A DNA stretch of 64,000 nucleotides from Pseudidiomarina indica (GCF_900104245.1 NZ_FMXN01000005.1:50616-114615), one strand, 5' to 3'. Counted from the stretch's first letter, positions 8,476 to 17,678 are shown. Made by a program: numbers and translations. The notes: generated by a model not told the origin, from the sequence alone.

Positions 8476-9258
8476 ATGACCAAAGTAATCAATAAAAGCA
8501 AAATTGCTGCAGCCCTCGTCGGCATGTTCGCAATTGCAGGTAGCGCAACAGTCGCTGCCCAACAGATTTCTACGTTGCAAAACGAAGAAGCAAAAATTCA
8601 CACAGCTGACAAGCGGTCACAAGAAAAAATCGATTCTTTGTTCGAGCAGAGCCAAGAATTACTATTTGAATACCGCCGTGTCGTGGACGAGTATGAAAAC
8701 CTCAAGGTGTATAACGACCACGTTCAGCGTTTAGTGGATGACCAAAATGCATCACTGGCTTCTCTACAGCGCCAGATCGACGGCATTGAAGCAACTAAGC
8801 AAGGCGTAGTTCCTTTGATGTACAAAATGATCGACGCTTTGGAGCAGTTTGTGCAACTGGACCTTCCAATTCATAAAGAAAGTCGTTTAGAGCGTGTTGC
8901 GCGTTTACGCGACATCATGGGCGCTTCAAACGTGACTACGTCTGAGCAATTCCGTCAGATCACTGAAGCTTATCAAGCTGAAATGGACTACGGTGCAGGT
9001 TTAATTGCCTATGAAGGCAAGCTGCAATTTGGTGGAGAAGAAATCGCAGTTGATTACTTCCACTTAGGGCGCGTTGCATTGTTGGCACAATCAACCGACT
9101 TGAAAAACGGTTGGATTTACAACAATAACTCTGGGGAGTGGGAAGCGTTAGACGATTCTTACTTGAACTCATTAACTCAAGCGATTCGTATGGCGCGGAA
9201 GCAAACCGCACCTGATTTGATTAAACTGCCAATCTATGCAGCGGAGCGTGCAGAATGA
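8476..9258 (+). CDS. DUF3450 periplasmic protein of the TonB2 system
   Basis: This 260-residue protein has an N-terminal signal peptide ending near TVAAQQ. A long charged helical region follows (residues 25-100, predicted coiled coil), then a compact C-terminal part with the conserved DYFHLGRVALLAQS. DUF3450 genes regularly head the exbB-exbD-tonB2 clusters of marine gammaproteobacteria. The exact role is unknown; it is presumed to be a periplasmic accessory to energy transduction. I start at ATG 8476 rather than the upstream in-frame TTG at 8467. It overlaps the next gene by 4 bases. Confidence 0.85.
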   Translation: MTKVINKSKIAAALVGMFAIAGSATVAAQQISTLQNEEAKIHTADKRSQEKIDSLFEQSQELLFEYRRVVDEYENLKVYNDHVQRLVDDQNASLASLQRQIDGIEATKQGVVPLMYKMIDALEQFVQLDLPIHKESRLERVARLRDIMGASNVTTSEQFRQITEAYQAEMDYGAGLIAYEGKLQFGGEEIAVDYFHLGRVALLAQSTDLKNGWIYNNNSGEWEALDDSYLNSLTQAIRMARKQTAPDLIKLPIYAAERAE

Positions 9259-10613
9259 ACAAACTAGTGAAATCTTTGCTGGTAGCAGCAGCATTCTCAT
9301 TATCAGCTGGCGCAAGCGTTGCCTATGCGCAAGAGGAAGCAAAGTCACTTGACCAATTATTAGAAATGGTTAAGCAGAACCGTGCTGCTTCTCAACGTAT
9401 TAACGCAGAACGTGAAGCAGAGTTCACTTCGGCGCGTGCTGATAAGCAAGCATTGTTAACCAATGCTAAACGTCAATTAGCGAATGAAAAATCTCGCGGT
9501 GAGCGTTTGCAACGTGAGTTCGCTGAGAACGAAGTTTCTTTAGCAAATAAAGAAGAAGAATTGAAAAACGCAATGGGTACTTTAGGTGAAATCGTTGGGG
9601 TAGCACGTGGTGCTGCATCTGACACGATTGGCCGTATCGCTACCTCAATTGTAAGTGCTCAATATCCAGGTCGTGAAGTGGTGTTGGAAAGTATCGCTGA
9701 AGCGCGTGAAGTCCCAACTATCGCTGAACTCGAAGAACTGTGGTTAGCATGGTTAACCGAAATGCGTGAATCAGGCCGTGTGGTCAAGTTTAACGCAGAC
9801 GTGGCTGTGAGCGGTTCAACTGCCAATCTTGAAGTCACTCGTGTAGGTGTCTTTAACTTAATCGCTGATAGCAAGTACTTCCGCTACAACGACAGCGTGG
9901 GTGAAATTCAAGAGTTGGGCCGTCAGCCTGATGGATACGTGACCTCAGCAGCAGGCAAGTTTGAGCAAACTCAATCTGGCTACGCACCACTTTACATTGA
10001 CCCGGCGCGCGGCCAAATCTTGAACTTAGCAATCCAGAAAGCAACCCTTTCTGAGCGTTATCACCAAGGTGGCACTGTTGGTTACGTTATTACCGCAGTA
10101 CTTATCATTGGTATCTTGATTGCTATCTACAAGTTCATCACTTTAACGGCTGAAGCAGGTAAAATGCGTTCACAGTTGAAGAATATCGAAAACCCATCAT
10201 CGAATAACGCGTTGGGTCGTATTCTGACTGTTTACAAAGAAAACCAAGCGGTTGACGTTGAAACCTTAGAAATGAAACTTGACGAAGCTATTTTACGTGA
10301 AACTCCACGTATCGATAGCGGCGTTAACATCATCAAAGTTTTTGCAGCGATTGCACCATTATTAGGTCTACTTGGTACTGTTGTGGGTATGATCGGTACG
10401 TTCCAATCAATCACATTGTTCGGTACAGGTGACCCGAAAATTATGGCTGGCGACATTTCAATGGCGTTGGTAACAACTGCACAAGGTCTGATCGCCGCAA
10501 TTCCATTGATTCTAGTTCACTCTGTTGTGGCTGCACGTGCAAAATCGATCGTTCAGGTACTCGATGAGCAAGCTACTGGTATCGTAGCTGCGCATGCGGA
10601 GAAGAAGGGGTAA
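9255..10613 (+). CDS. ttpC: TtpC-like MotA/TolQ/ExbB proton-channel family protein with periplasmic coiled-coil extension
   Basis: A signal peptide (to about residue 26) is followed by a coiled-coil segment (about 30-105), a globular periplasmic part, a membrane helix near residue 275 (VGYVITAVLIIGILIAIY) and a C-terminal MotA/TolQ/ExbB domain (about 300-445). That domain contains IAPLLGLLGTVVGMIGTF. At 452 residues it is twice the size of ExbB. This architecture is that of TtpC, the extra component needed by Vibrio TonB2 systems. It acts in the inner membrane with the ExbB/ExbD that follow. The start overlaps the DUF3450 gene by 4 bases. Confidence 0.88.
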   Translation: MNKLVKSLLVAAAFSLSAGASVAYAQEEAKSLDQLLEMVKQNRAASQRINAEREAEFTSARADKQALLTNAKRQLANEKSRGERLQREFAENEVSLANKEEELKNAMGTLGEIVGVARGAASDTIGRIATSIVSAQYPGREVVLESIAEAREVPTIAELEELWLAWLTEMRESGRVVKFNADVAVSGSTANLEVTRVGVFNLIADSKYFRYNDSVGEIQELGRQPDGYVTSAAGKFEQTQSGYAPLYIDPARGQILNLAIQKATLSERYHQGGTVGYVITAVLIIGILIAIYKFITLTAEAGKMRSQLKNIENPSSNNALGRILTVYKENQAVDVETLEMKLDEAILRETPRIDSGVNIIKVFAAIAPLLGLLGTVVGMIGTFQSITLFGTGDPKIMAGDISMALVTTAQGLIAAIPLILVHSVVAARAKSIVQVLDEQATGIVAAHAEKKG

Positions 10614-10617
10614 TCCT

Positions 10618-11142
10618 ATGAACTACCTGGTGGGACTTTGGGAATCTATCAGGGATTTTTTAGCGACCGGTGGCGACGTGTTGTACGTCGTCATGGGAGC
10701 ACTCTTCATCATGTGGGTTCTCATGATTGAGCGCTTCTGGTTCTTGACCAGCGAGTATCCAAAACTTCGTAATAATATTATTGCGAAATGGAATGCCCGC
10801 TCGGATACCACCTCATGGTACGCTCATAAAATTCGTGATGCATGGCTTTCTGAAGCCGAAGATAAACTTAATGCACGTATTTTGTTGATCAAAACATGTG
10901 TTGCGCTGTGTCCATTAATTGGGCTGTTAGGAACCGTTACGGGTATGATTACAGTGTTTGAAATCATGGCCGTACAGGGGACTGGTAACCCGCGTTTGAT
11001 GGCGTCAGGTATTTCAATGGCGACCATCCCAACGATGGCAGGAATGGTTGCAGCATTGTCAGGTATGTACTTTGCGACGCGCTTAGAAGCTCGGGTTCGT
11101 AAAGCGAAGAACAAATTGATTGACAGTTTGCCACATCATTAA
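10618..11142 (+). CDS. exbB: ExbB-type biopolymer transport protein (TonB2 system)
   Basis: This 174-residue inner-membrane proton-channel subunit has three hydrophobic segments. The conserved block CPLIGLLGTVTGMITVFE (about residues 98-115) is shared with TolQ and MotA. It works with ExbD to harness proton motive force for TonB. ATG 10618 lies four bases after the ttpC stop and begins MNYLVGLWESI; an upstream frame overlapping ttpC is not supported. It is shorter than E. coli ExbB (244 aa), as is usual for ExbB2. Confidence 0.9.
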   Translation: MNYLVGLWESIRDFLATGGDVLYVVMGALFIMWVLMIERFWFLTSEYPKLRNNIIAKWNARSDTTSWYAHKIRDAWLSEAEDKLNARILLIKTCVALCPLIGLLGTVTGMITVFEIMAVQGTGNPRLMASGISMATIPTMAGMVAALSGMYFATRLEARVRKAKNKLIDSLPHH

Positions 11143-11154
11143 GAGAGAATAACT

Positions 11155-11556
11155 ATGGCACGTAAACGTTTTCAGGAAGAGGAAGAAGCAGCGATTGATA
11201 TGACACCGATGTTGGACATCGTGTTCATCATGTTAATCTTCTTCATCGTGACGACCTCTTTCGTTAAAGAAGCAGGTATTGACGTGAGCAAGCCAGAAGC
11301 GAGTCAAGCGCAGGCGAAACCGTCTGCCAACATCTTCATCGCTATTCGTGCGAATGGTGAAGTGTGGATGGACAAGCGTATGGTTGATGTTGAGCGCGTT
11401 GGTGCAAACATTGAGCGTCTATTGGCAGAACAGCCAACTGATATCGTCGTGATTCAGGCGGACAAAGAAGCCAAGCATGGTACTGTCGTAAAAGTCATGG
11501 ATCAAATCAAGGAAGCGGGTATCGATAAGATATCCATTGCTGCAGAGGTCGAATAA
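11155..11556 (+). CDS. exbD: ExbD-type biopolymer transport protein (TonB2 system)
   Basis: The 133-residue protein has one membrane helix (DMTPMLDIVFIMLIFFIV, residues 16-33) and a periplasmic domain. The proton-carrying aspartate is in MLDIVFIML, as in ExbD/TolR. A good ribosome-binding site (GAGAG) precedes ATG 11155, 12 bases after exbB. It is one member of the six-gene run 8476-13477. Confidence 0.92.
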   Translation: MARKRFQEEEEAAIDMTPMLDIVFIMLIFFIVTTSFVKEAGIDVSKPEASQAQAKPSANIFIAIRANGEVWMDKRMVDVERVGANIERLLAEQPTDIVVIQADKEAKHGTVVKVMDQIKEAGIDKISIAAEVE

Positions 11557-11557
11557 T

Positions 11558-12166
11558 ATGGTGCGCTTCATAGTATCATTACTATTGGGTGCTGTAGCTA
11601 CGTTCCTTCTGTTCGCTTTCATGGCTTATTTGATTAGCGGTGGGGACGGACGGAAAGACGTACCTCCGCCTACACCACCTATTGAGATTGTGACAACACC
11701 ACCGGATTCTGATGTGGATAGGATTCGACGGACTCCGCCGCCGCCGCCACCACCACCTCAGCAGCCGCCCCAAACTCCTCAGGCCGAGCCTGATACATCG
11801 AGTGACGGGCTGAACTTTAACCCGGACTTCGGTAATGTCGAAATTTCGACTGATACAGGGTTGGGAACAGGTGGTTTGGCAGTCGCCGACGGGGATGCTA
11901 CCCCGATTGTCCGAATCAACCCTCGCTATCCGCCAGCGGCGGCACGTGATGGGCTTGAAGGATGGGTGATGCTGCGCTTCACAATTGACGAAACAGGTGG
12001 TGTGACTGACGTTGAAGTAATTAACTCTGAGCCGCGTCGAGTATTCGACCAAGAAGCTCGTCGAGCATTGCTACGTTGGAAATATAAGCCAAAAGTTGTT
12101 GATGGAAAGCCGGTTCGTCAGCCTGGCCAAACCGTTCAGCTTGATTTCAAGTTGGATATGGAGTAA
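11558..12166 (+). CDS. tonB: TonB family energy transducer (TonB2)
   Basis: This 202-residue protein transmits proton-motive energy to outer-membrane TonB-dependent transporters. It has an N-terminal membrane anchor (residues 3-24). A proline-rich spacer with a run of eight prolines follows (about residues 40-75). The TonB C-terminal domain (about 115-202) contains the RINPRYPPAAARDGLEGWV motif. The short proline region is typical of TonB2. I start at ATG 11558, one base after the exbD stop. The earlier in-frame TTG would overlap exbD. Confidence 0.92.
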   Translation: MVRFIVSLLLGAVATFLLFAFMAYLISGGDGRKDVPPPTPPIEIVTTPPDSDVDRIRRTPPPPPPPPQQPPQTPQAEPDTSSDGLNFNPDFGNVEISTDTGLGTGGLAVADGDATPIVRINPRYPPAAARDGLEGWVMLRFTIDETGGVTDVEVINSEPRRVFDQEARRALLRWKYKPKVVDGKPVRQPGQTVQLDFKLDME

Positions 12167-12169
12167 CAG

Positions 12170-13477
12170 ATGATGCACAAAAAACTCACAACGTTATTAA
12201 GTGCGAGTGTATTGTGTTCTGTGATGGCAGTAGCTTCGGCTACTGTCCACGCACAGGAAATCAATTACAATTTGCCATCAGCAGAGCAAGTTCAAGCTGC
12301 GAAAGACGCACGTCGTAACCAAGTGGTAAGCGAACGAGTTGGTCGCCGTTTGATCAAAGCCCTCGACATGTATACTGAACAGGAAGATGTGAAGGGTGCT
12401 ATTGCCGAGTTGGAAGCAGCGGGTGCGCGTGATTCTTTTGACGTGGCGTATGTGAACCGTTTTTTAGGGAACCTGTACGCTGCAGATGAGCAGTTTGACC
12501 GCGCGATTCAACTGGTTAAACAGGCTGCTGACTCCAATGAATTGGGCTGGAGCGATCACGCGTCAGTGTTAAAGCTGACCGCCGATTTGGCATTACAAAC
12601 AGAACAATACAAGCTTGCACTTGAGTATTACGGGAAATGGTTACAATTTACCGGTGAGCGTGATGCAGACGTCTTTATGCGTATTGCAAACGCTTTTTAC
12701 GAGTTGAAGCAATTTGATAAAGTGATTCGCCCAGCGGACTTATCGATTGCAGCTTTTCGTGAAAAAGGTGAAGAAAACCGTAACCCTTATATTCTGAAAA
12801 TCGCTTCTTACTACGAGAGCCAAAAGTACGCTGAAGCCATCAAAGTCTTGGAAACTGGGTTAGAAGTTTTACCGGGTGAGAAAGGCTGGTGGAGTCAGTT
12901 GGGCATGATGTATATGCTCGTAGAAGATATGGGCAAAGCGTTGCAGACAATGGAGATTGCTTATTTAGCTGGTTATCTTGATAAAGAAAATCAGTTTAAA
13001 GCGCTCGCTCAATTGTACTCGAACAACCTGATTCCATATAAAGCAGCGACGACCATGCTGAAGCATATCGAAGCCGGCGATATTGAAAAAACGATGCGCA
13101 ACTACCAAATGGTGGCGAGTAGTTTTGAACAATCTCGTGACTTTGATAAAGCAGCTGTTCAGTTTGAGAAGGCAGCTCAATATGCTGAAGCTCGTGAAGA
13201 TAAAGCCGATATGTACCGCCGTCAAGGTAATGCGTACATTCGCGCAGAAGAGTACACGAAAGCTGTTGCTGCGTTATTGAAAGCACTCGAGAACGATGTT
13301 GAAAATCCGGGTCGTGTTTACATGTCGATTACCGAGGCTCACTTCTACAACAATAACTTCCGCGAAGCGCTGAAGTATGTTCAAGAAGCGAAGAAATTCT
13401 CGAACGAGCGACGCAATGCGTCAAGCTGGGAACAGTATATTCGTTCGAAAGCTTCGAATCGTGGCATCACCTTATAA
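12170..13477 (+). CDS. Periplasmic tetratricopeptide-repeat protein of the TonB2 operon
   Basis: The 435-residue protein has a signal peptide (cleavage after about residue 28, VHAQE) followed by helical repeats of TPR type. Clear examples are AVQFEKAAQYAEAREDKADMYRRQ-like units near residues 325-350 and AVAALLKALEN near 365. TPR genes of this kind end TonB2 clusters in Shewanella and Vibrio relatives. A scaffolding role for the energy-transducing complex is inferred. GGAG precedes the ATGATG start, and a strong terminator follows the stop. Confidence 0.85.
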   Translation: MMHKKLTTLLSASVLCSVMAVASATVHAQEINYNLPSAEQVQAAKDARRNQVVSERVGRRLIKALDMYTEQEDVKGAIAELEAAGARDSFDVAYVNRFLGNLYAADEQFDRAIQLVKQAADSNELGWSDHASVLKLTADLALQTEQYKLALEYYGKWLQFTGERDADVFMRIANAFYELKQFDKVIRPADLSIAAFREKGEENRNPYILKIASYYESQKYAEAIKVLETGLEVLPGEKGWWSQLGMMYMLVEDMGKALQTMEIAYLAGYLDKENQFKALAQLYSNNLIPYKAATTMLKHIEAGDIEKTMRNYQMVASSFEQSRDFDKAAVQFEKAAQYAEAREDKADMYRRQGNAYIRAEEYTKAVAALLKALENDVENPGRVYMSITEAHFYNNNFREALKYVQEAKKFSNERRNASSWEQYIRSKASNRGITL

Positions 13478-13496
13478 GCGATATCGTTTATCCGTA

Positions 13497-13524
13497 AAAA
13501 CCCCGCCACCTGCGGGGTTTTTTT
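13497..13524 (+). terminator. Rho-independent terminator of the TonB2 operon
   Basis: A CCCCGC/GCGGGG stem flanked by AAAA and followed by seven T residues lies 20 bases after the TPR gene stop. Confidence 0.92.
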
Positions 13525-13543
13525 ATTGATGATGATTGGCTTA

Positions 13544-13572
13544 TTGAGCCCCGCTAATAATTCGAGTATGAT
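13544..13572 (+). promoter_or_regulatory. Candidate promoter of the small membrane protein gene
   Basis: TTGAGC at 13544-13549 and TATGAT at 13567-13572 have 17-base spacing. They lie 40 bases before the ATG of the 41-residue protein and just after the TonB2 terminator. Confidence 0.55.
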
Positions 13573-13611
13573 CCGCATCGAAAATTTTTATGAAGTGAGG
13601 AGGTTGTAGTT

Positions 13612-13737
13612 ATGGCTCACGAAGAAAACTTCCGTGATGAATCTGGGGTAATAATGGGCTGGCTTGCTGCCATTGTGTTTGTGGCTGTGCCTTTATTGCC
13701 TGCAGTTCTATCATGGATCAAATTCTTTTCAGCATAG
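13612..13737 (+). CDS. Small single-pass membrane protein, 41 aa, unknown function
   Basis: The frame has a strong AGGAGG ribosome-binding site ten bases before ATG 13612 and its own candidate promoter. The product starts with a charged segment (MAHEENFRDESG), then one hydrophobic helix (MGWLAAIVFVAVPLLPAVL) and a short tail WIKFFSA. I do not recognise a family. It lies 24 bases upstream of a CheY-like gene and may be cotranscribed with it. The translation signals make it likely to be real despite its size. Confidence 0.65.
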   Translation: MAHEENFRDESGVIMGWLAAIVFVAVPLLPAVLSWIKFFSA

Positions 13738-13761
13738 GCTGTAAACGACAGTAGGGATTCT

Positions 13762-14157
13762 ATGTCATTGCATTTATTGTTGGTTGAGGATAAACCAACG
13801 ACCCGGGAGCAACTGTTGCAATTTCTTGCGCAGACCCCGTTCACGGTAAGCTGCGCCAATGATGGTTTAGAAGGCTTAAACCGCTGTAAAACTGAGTCAT
13901 TTGATGTGGTGCTAGTGGATCATAAAATGCCGCTCATGGATGGGTTGGCGTTGATTAAAAGTTTGCGGCAGCTACCTGCCTACCGCGCAGTACCCATTAT
14001 CTTGATGACCACACTCGACAGTGCACAAGTAGACCCGTTAGCTGAAAAAGCAGGGGCGAGTTTGTGTCTGTCGAAACCAATTAATGGTGCTCGTTTAATT
14101 GAGTTATTGGATGATTTAGCAAGGACCATTGCTCAACCGCAACAAAGCACTGCGTAA
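13762..14157 (+). CDS. Single-domain response regulator (CheY-like receiver)
   Basis: The 131-residue protein is a lone receiver domain. Visible residues are the acidic pair E9/D10 (LLVEDK), phosphoacceptor D53 (VVLVDHKMPLMDG), the T83/T84 switch position and K105 (LSKPI). There is no DNA-binding or enzymatic output domain, so it should act by protein contact, as CheY does. No kinase or chemotaxis gene is in the window. The partner is unknown. The gene precedes apt by 9 bases. Confidence 0.85.
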   Translation: MSLHLLLVEDKPTTREQLLQFLAQTPFTVSCANDGLEGLNRCKTESFDVVLVDHKMPLMDGLALIKSLRQLPAYRAVPIILMTTLDSAQVDPLAEKAGASLCLSKPINGARLIELLDDLARTIAQPQQSTA

Positions 14158-14166
14158 GGGGGCGAG

Positions 14167-14685
14167 GTGAACCTCACCAACGTAATTGCTGCGATACCTG
14201 ATTACCCAAAGCCTGGTGTAATATTCCGAGATATAACGCCCTTATTGGCAGACGGGAAGGTGTTCCAACAGGTGATTGACCAGTTTGCGGAGCGTTATCG
14301 CCCGTTGGGCGTGACCAAAGTCGTCGGCATCGAAGCGCGTGGCTTTATATTTGCGACGGCACTCGCCTATGCACTCGGAATTGGATTTGTACCCTTGCGC
14401 AAGCCGGGCAAATTACCGCGGGCGACCCTTTCACAGACCTACGCCTTGGAATACGGCGAAGATACCCTCGAAATTCACGTTGATGATATTCAGCCCGGTG
14501 AGCGGGTGGTTATCATGGACGATTTGTTGGCGACCGGCGGAACGGTGATGGCAGCCATCGAATTGCTTCGCCGTCAACAAGCGGACATTGTTGAATGTGC
14601 ATTTGTAATCACACTCAATGATTTAGAAGGGCATTCGCGTTTAGCTAATGCGGCGATTCCCTACTATACGCTGTGTACGTTTTAA
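14167..14685 (+). CDS. apt: Adenine phosphoribosyltransferase
   Basis: This enzyme salvages adenine with PRPP to AMP. The 172-residue protein has the PRPP-binding motif VVIMDDLLATGGTVMA (about residues 117-132). It also has the type I PRTase stretches YPKPGVIFRDITPLL and VVGIEARGFIFA. The start is GTG 14167 with GGGGCGAGG just before it. The order apt-dnaX-ybaB-recR-htpG-adk is as in E. coli. Confidence 0.95.
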   Translation: MNLTNVIAAIPDYPKPGVIFRDITPLLADGKVFQQVIDQFAERYRPLGVTKVVGIEARGFIFATALAYALGIGFVPLRKPGKLPRATLSQTYALEYGEDTLEIHVDDIQPGERVVIMDDLLATGGTVMAAIELLRRQQADIVECAFVITLNDLEGHSRLANAAIPYYTLCTF

Positions 14686-14732
14686 GGTAAGTTAGTAACC
14701 CTAAGTTAGTGATCGAGAGAGAAGCGATTAGC

Positions 14733-16601
14733 ATGAGCTATCAGGTCCTCGCCCGCAAATGGCGACCGCGCATATTTGCCGAGGTTGTCGGGCAACAACA
14801 TGTTCTGCAGCCACTGATGAATGCGTTACAAACAGGACGTCTTCATCATGCGTGGTTGTTGACTGGTACCCGCGGGGTAGGGAAAACGACGATTGCTCGG
14901 ATTTTGGCTAAAAGCTTAAACTGCGAGCAAGGCGTCACGGCAGAACCTTGTGGCCAATGTGGAGCTTGTACCGCCATTGACCAGGGCCGCTTTGTTGATT
15001 TGCTGGAAATTGACGCCGCATCACGGACAAAAGTTGAAGATACCCGAGAGCTGTTAGATAACGTGCAATACGCCCCAACGCAAGGGCGCTTTAAAGTTTA
15101 TCTGATTGACGAAGTCCACATGTTATCGCGTCACAGCTTTAATGCGCTGCTAAAGACACTCGAAGAACCGCCAGCGCATGTCAAATTTCTATTGGCGACC
15201 ACTGACCCTCAAAAGCTTCCAATCACTGTTCTGTCCCGTTGTTTACAATTCAATTTGAAGGCTTTATCACGGGATGAAATTGCGGCCCATTTGGCCCAGG
15301 TATTAACGGCTGAGAATATCCCTTTTGACGCAGCTGCGCTGCAGTTATTAGCACGTGCAGCGCAAGGTAGTATGCGCGATGCGTTGAGTTTAACAGATCA
15401 AGCTATTGCGCAAGGCAACCAAGCGGTTGTGATGGAAGGGGTCCAACAAATGCTGGGCAGTGTCCCCAGTTATCAGTTAGTGAACCTTTTACAATGTATC
15501 TTGTTGGGGCAAGCAGACAGCCTGTTTGAATTACTTGAACAGGTGGCAAGTCAAGTGCCTGATCTGAGTGGCTTATTACCTGAGCTACAAAACCTTTGTC
15601 ACCAAATGGCACTCTATCAAGCCGTTCCAGCGACCGCTCAAGCAACGGGGTTAACAGCGGAAGCACAAACCTTAGCTCAGCAAATTCCTGCTGAACTATT
15701 GCAAGTTTTTTATGATATTTTGGTGCAAGGCCGCCGTGATTTACAGTACGCCAGCGATGTGCGTAGTGGGGTCGAAATGACGCTGTTGCGGTTGCTTGCG
15801 TTTCGCCCCCAACAGTTGGATATTGTCGAAACGACACCGACTGAGAATACCGCGCCAGTGCCGATGATTAAAGTGGACGAAGCGTCTGAGTTGCAAGCGG
15901 CAGCTGAACCTCAGCCAAGCGCACCACCGCAAGTAGCAATGGCACCCGTGCCACAGGTTGAGCCTCAACCAGAACCTGAGCCAGCGCCAGAGTCAGAGTC
16001 AGAGCGCGAAGCACCCGCGATGGATCTCAAGGCATTGTTGGCAACCCGAGAAGCATTGGCGCAAAAAAAAAATTGTGAAACCCTAGATAGTTCAGTCCAG
16101 CATACGTTACCACCAGAAATGGAACCTGAGCCCGAGGTTGTTGCAGCATCCTCCTTAGCGCTCACAGTGGAGAGCCCAGAGGTTGTTGAATTGCCGATAG
16201 AACTAGCTGAAACGACGCGTTCTGCAGCCGAGGTTGATCGCTGGGCAGCGTTGGTCGAAGAACTGGATGTGCATGGGTTAACGCGTCAATTTGTCCGTCA
16301 TTGTGTGCTACAACAGCAGCAAGGGCGTCACTTTTTAATGGTTCGTAAAAGCTGGGCCTATTTGTTGAATGAAAGCATGGCCAGTCGAGTAAAAGAAGCC
16401 CTGGCAAATCAGTACCAACTTCATATTGCTGATGTGCTAGTGGGCGATACTGACACACCAACGCCTGCGGAAATTCAAGATAAAATTAATGAGCAACGAT
16501 TGCAGCAAGCTGAACAAGCTTTAGCACAAGATACGTTTGCGCAGCAATTAGAGAAACAATTGGGAGCCCAGCTCATCGCTGACTCCGTTAAACCCATTTA
16601 G
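14733..16601 (+). CDS. dnaX: DNA polymerase III subunits tau and (by slippage) gamma
   Basis: Tau (622 aa here) is the clamp-loader ATPase that also couples polymerase cores to DnaB. Visible features are the P-loop GTRGVGKT (residues 45-52), zinc cysteines C64/C73/C76/C79 and a DEVHMLSR Walker B. A Pro/Glu-rich linker follows (about 370-435), then the C-terminal polymerase-binding domain (about 500-622). I start at ATG 14733 ([12 protein letters not shown]), not the upstream frame extension. An A10 run at 16063-16072 could give a short gamma form (see separate entry). Confidence 0.96.
   Translation: MSYQVLARKWRPRIFAEVVGQQHVLQPLMNALQTGRLHHAWLLTGTRGVGKTTIARILAKSLNCEQGVTAEPCGQCGACTAIDQGRFVDLLEIDAASRTKVEDTRELLDNVQYAPTQGRFKVYLIDEVHMLSRHSFNALLKTLEEPPAHVKFLLATTDPQKLPITVLSRCLQFNLKALSRDEIAAHLAQVLTAENIPFDAAALQLLARAAQGSMRDALSLTDQAIAQGNQAVVMEGVQQMLGSVPSYQLVNLLQCILLGQADSLFELLEQVASQVPDLSGLLPELQNLCHQMALYQAVPATAQATGLTAEAQTLAQQIPAELLQVFYDILVQGRRDLQYASDVRSGVEMTLLRLLAFRPQQLDIVETTPTENTAPVPMIKVDEASELQAAAEPQPSAPPQVAMAPVPQVEPQPEPEPAPESESEREAPAMDLKALLATREALAQKKNCETLDSSVQHTLPPEMEPEPEVVAASSLALTVESPEVVELPIELAETTRSAAEVDRWAALVEELDVHGLTRQFVRHCVLQQQQGRHFLMVRKSWAYLLNESMASRVKEALANQYQLHIADVLVGDTDTPTPAEIQDKINEQRLQQAEQALAQDTFAQQLEKQLGAQLIADSVKPI
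16063..16072 (+). promoter_or_regulatory. A10 slippery run in dnaX, candidate gamma-producing frameshift site
   Basis: Ten adenines are read CAA AAA AAA AAT in the tau frame. A -1 shift gives AAA TTG TGA, ending after residue 448. A +1 shift reaches TAG at 16084-16086. E. coli makes gamma at A AAA AAG after residue 430, and Thermus by transcriptional slippage on A9. I see no clear stimulatory hairpin, so RNA polymerase slippage is at least as likely. Confidence 0.6.
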
Positions 16602-16617
16602 TAGAAAAGAGGTTGTT

Positions 16618-16947
16618 ATGTTTAAAGGTGGTTTAGGTAACATGATGAAGCAGGCACAGCAAATGCAAGAGCGGATGCAAAAAGTGCAGGCGGAAATCGC
16701 GAACCTCGAGGTGGTTGGTGAAGCCGGAGCCGGATTAGTCAAAGTCACCATGATGGGCAATCATAATGTGCGTCGTGTGGCGATTGACCCAAGCTTATTC
16801 GGTGATGATGATGCTGAAATGATTGAAGACTTGGTGGCTGCTGCTATCAACGATGCGGTTCGCCGTGTTGAGCAAACCTCCCGTGAGAAAATGGCGGAAG
16901 TGACCGGCGGCATGAATTTACCACCGGGCTTCAAGATGCCATTCTAA
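16618..16947 (+). CDS. ybaB: YbaB/EbfC nucleoid-associated protein
   Basis: This small 109-residue DNA-binding protein, a dimer in the family, begins with the typical [21 protein letters not shown] coiled helix and ends [13 protein letters not shown]. It binds DNA and influences nucleoid organisation. It lies between dnaX and recR, as in most proteobacteria, with AGAGG before the ATG. Confidence 0.96.
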   Translation: MFKGGLGNMMKQAQQMQERMQKVQAEIANLEVVGEAGAGLVKVTMMGNHNVRRVAIDPSLFGDDDAEMIEDLVAAAINDAVRRVEQTSREKMAEVTGGMNLPPGFKMPF

Positions 16948-16954
16948 GGCACAC

Positions 16955-17563
16955 ATGTCGATGCAACTTAGTCCTGCAATTCAAGAGCTGATTCATGCCC
17001 TGCGGTTATTGCCGGGGGTTGGCGCTAAAACTGCTCAGCGCATGACGTTCCAACTCTTGGAACGTCAGCGTGAAGGGGCCATGCGGCTTGCTCATGCGTT
17101 AACAACAGCCGTGGAGCGGGTGGGGCACTGTGAACAATGTCGAACTCTGACGGAGAGCTCGATTTGTACGATTTGTGCCAATCCGAAGCGCCGTGATAGC
17201 GGCTTACTCTGTGTGGTGGAGACGCCAGCCGACGTGATGGCGATTGAGCAAACTGGGCAATATCAAGGGTGCTACTTTGTCCTGATGGGGCATTTGTCTC
17301 CGTTGGATGGCATCGGCCCTGAAGATATTGGCTTAGATGTGCTGGCACAGCGGCTTCATCAAGATGGACTGCATGAAATTATCCTGGCCACGAACCCCAC
17401 GGTCGAGGGCGAAGCAACGGCACATTATATTGCTGATTTAGCTCGTTCCCGTGGCATTAAAACATCACGAATTGCCCATGGTGTTCCTGTTGGAGGAGAG
17501 CTTGAATTTGTGGATCAAGCCACCTTGGGGCACGCATTCAGTGGCCGTAAGCTGATCGATTAA
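16955..17563 (+). CDS. recR: Recombination protein RecR
   Basis: RecR (202 aa) forms a DNA-clamping ring that acts with RecO in RecF-pathway gap repair. The helix-hairpin-helix [13 protein letters not shown] (residues 18-30) is followed by the zinc cysteines C59, C62, C71 and C74. A Toprim domain follows, beginning at [15 protein letters not shown]. Spacing from ybaB is 7 bases. Confidence 0.97.
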   Translation: MSMQLSPAIQELIHALRLLPGVGAKTAQRMTFQLLERQREGAMRLAHALTTAVERVGHCEQCRTLTESSICTICANPKRRDSGLLCVVETPADVMAIEQTGQYQGCYFVLMGHLSPLDGIGPEDIGLDVLAQRLHQDGLHEIILATNPTVEGEATAHYIADLARSRGIKTSRIAHGVPVGGELEFVDQATLGHAFSGRKLID

Positions 17564-17592
17564 CTTACGGCTGCTAATTTCTTTTTTTTACG

Positions 17593-17620
17593 CTTGAAAT
17601 TACTCGTCTCGCCCCCATCT
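17593..17620 (+). promoter_or_regulatory. Sigma-32 heat-shock promoter of htpG
   Basis: CTTGAAA at 17593-17599 and CCCCATCT at 17613-17620 with a 13-base spacer match the RpoH consensus almost perfectly. They lie 58 bases upstream of the htpG ATG. Confidence 0.9.
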
Positions 17621-17678
17621 TTCTTCTATCGAAAATTCAATAATAAAATCATTTAGCTATCGTGTAGGAGAATACATC

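Noticed and set aside
15403..15837. 144-codon minus-strand frame inside dnaX
   Set aside because: Antisense shadow of a clear DnaX coding region, without homology or ribosome-binding site.
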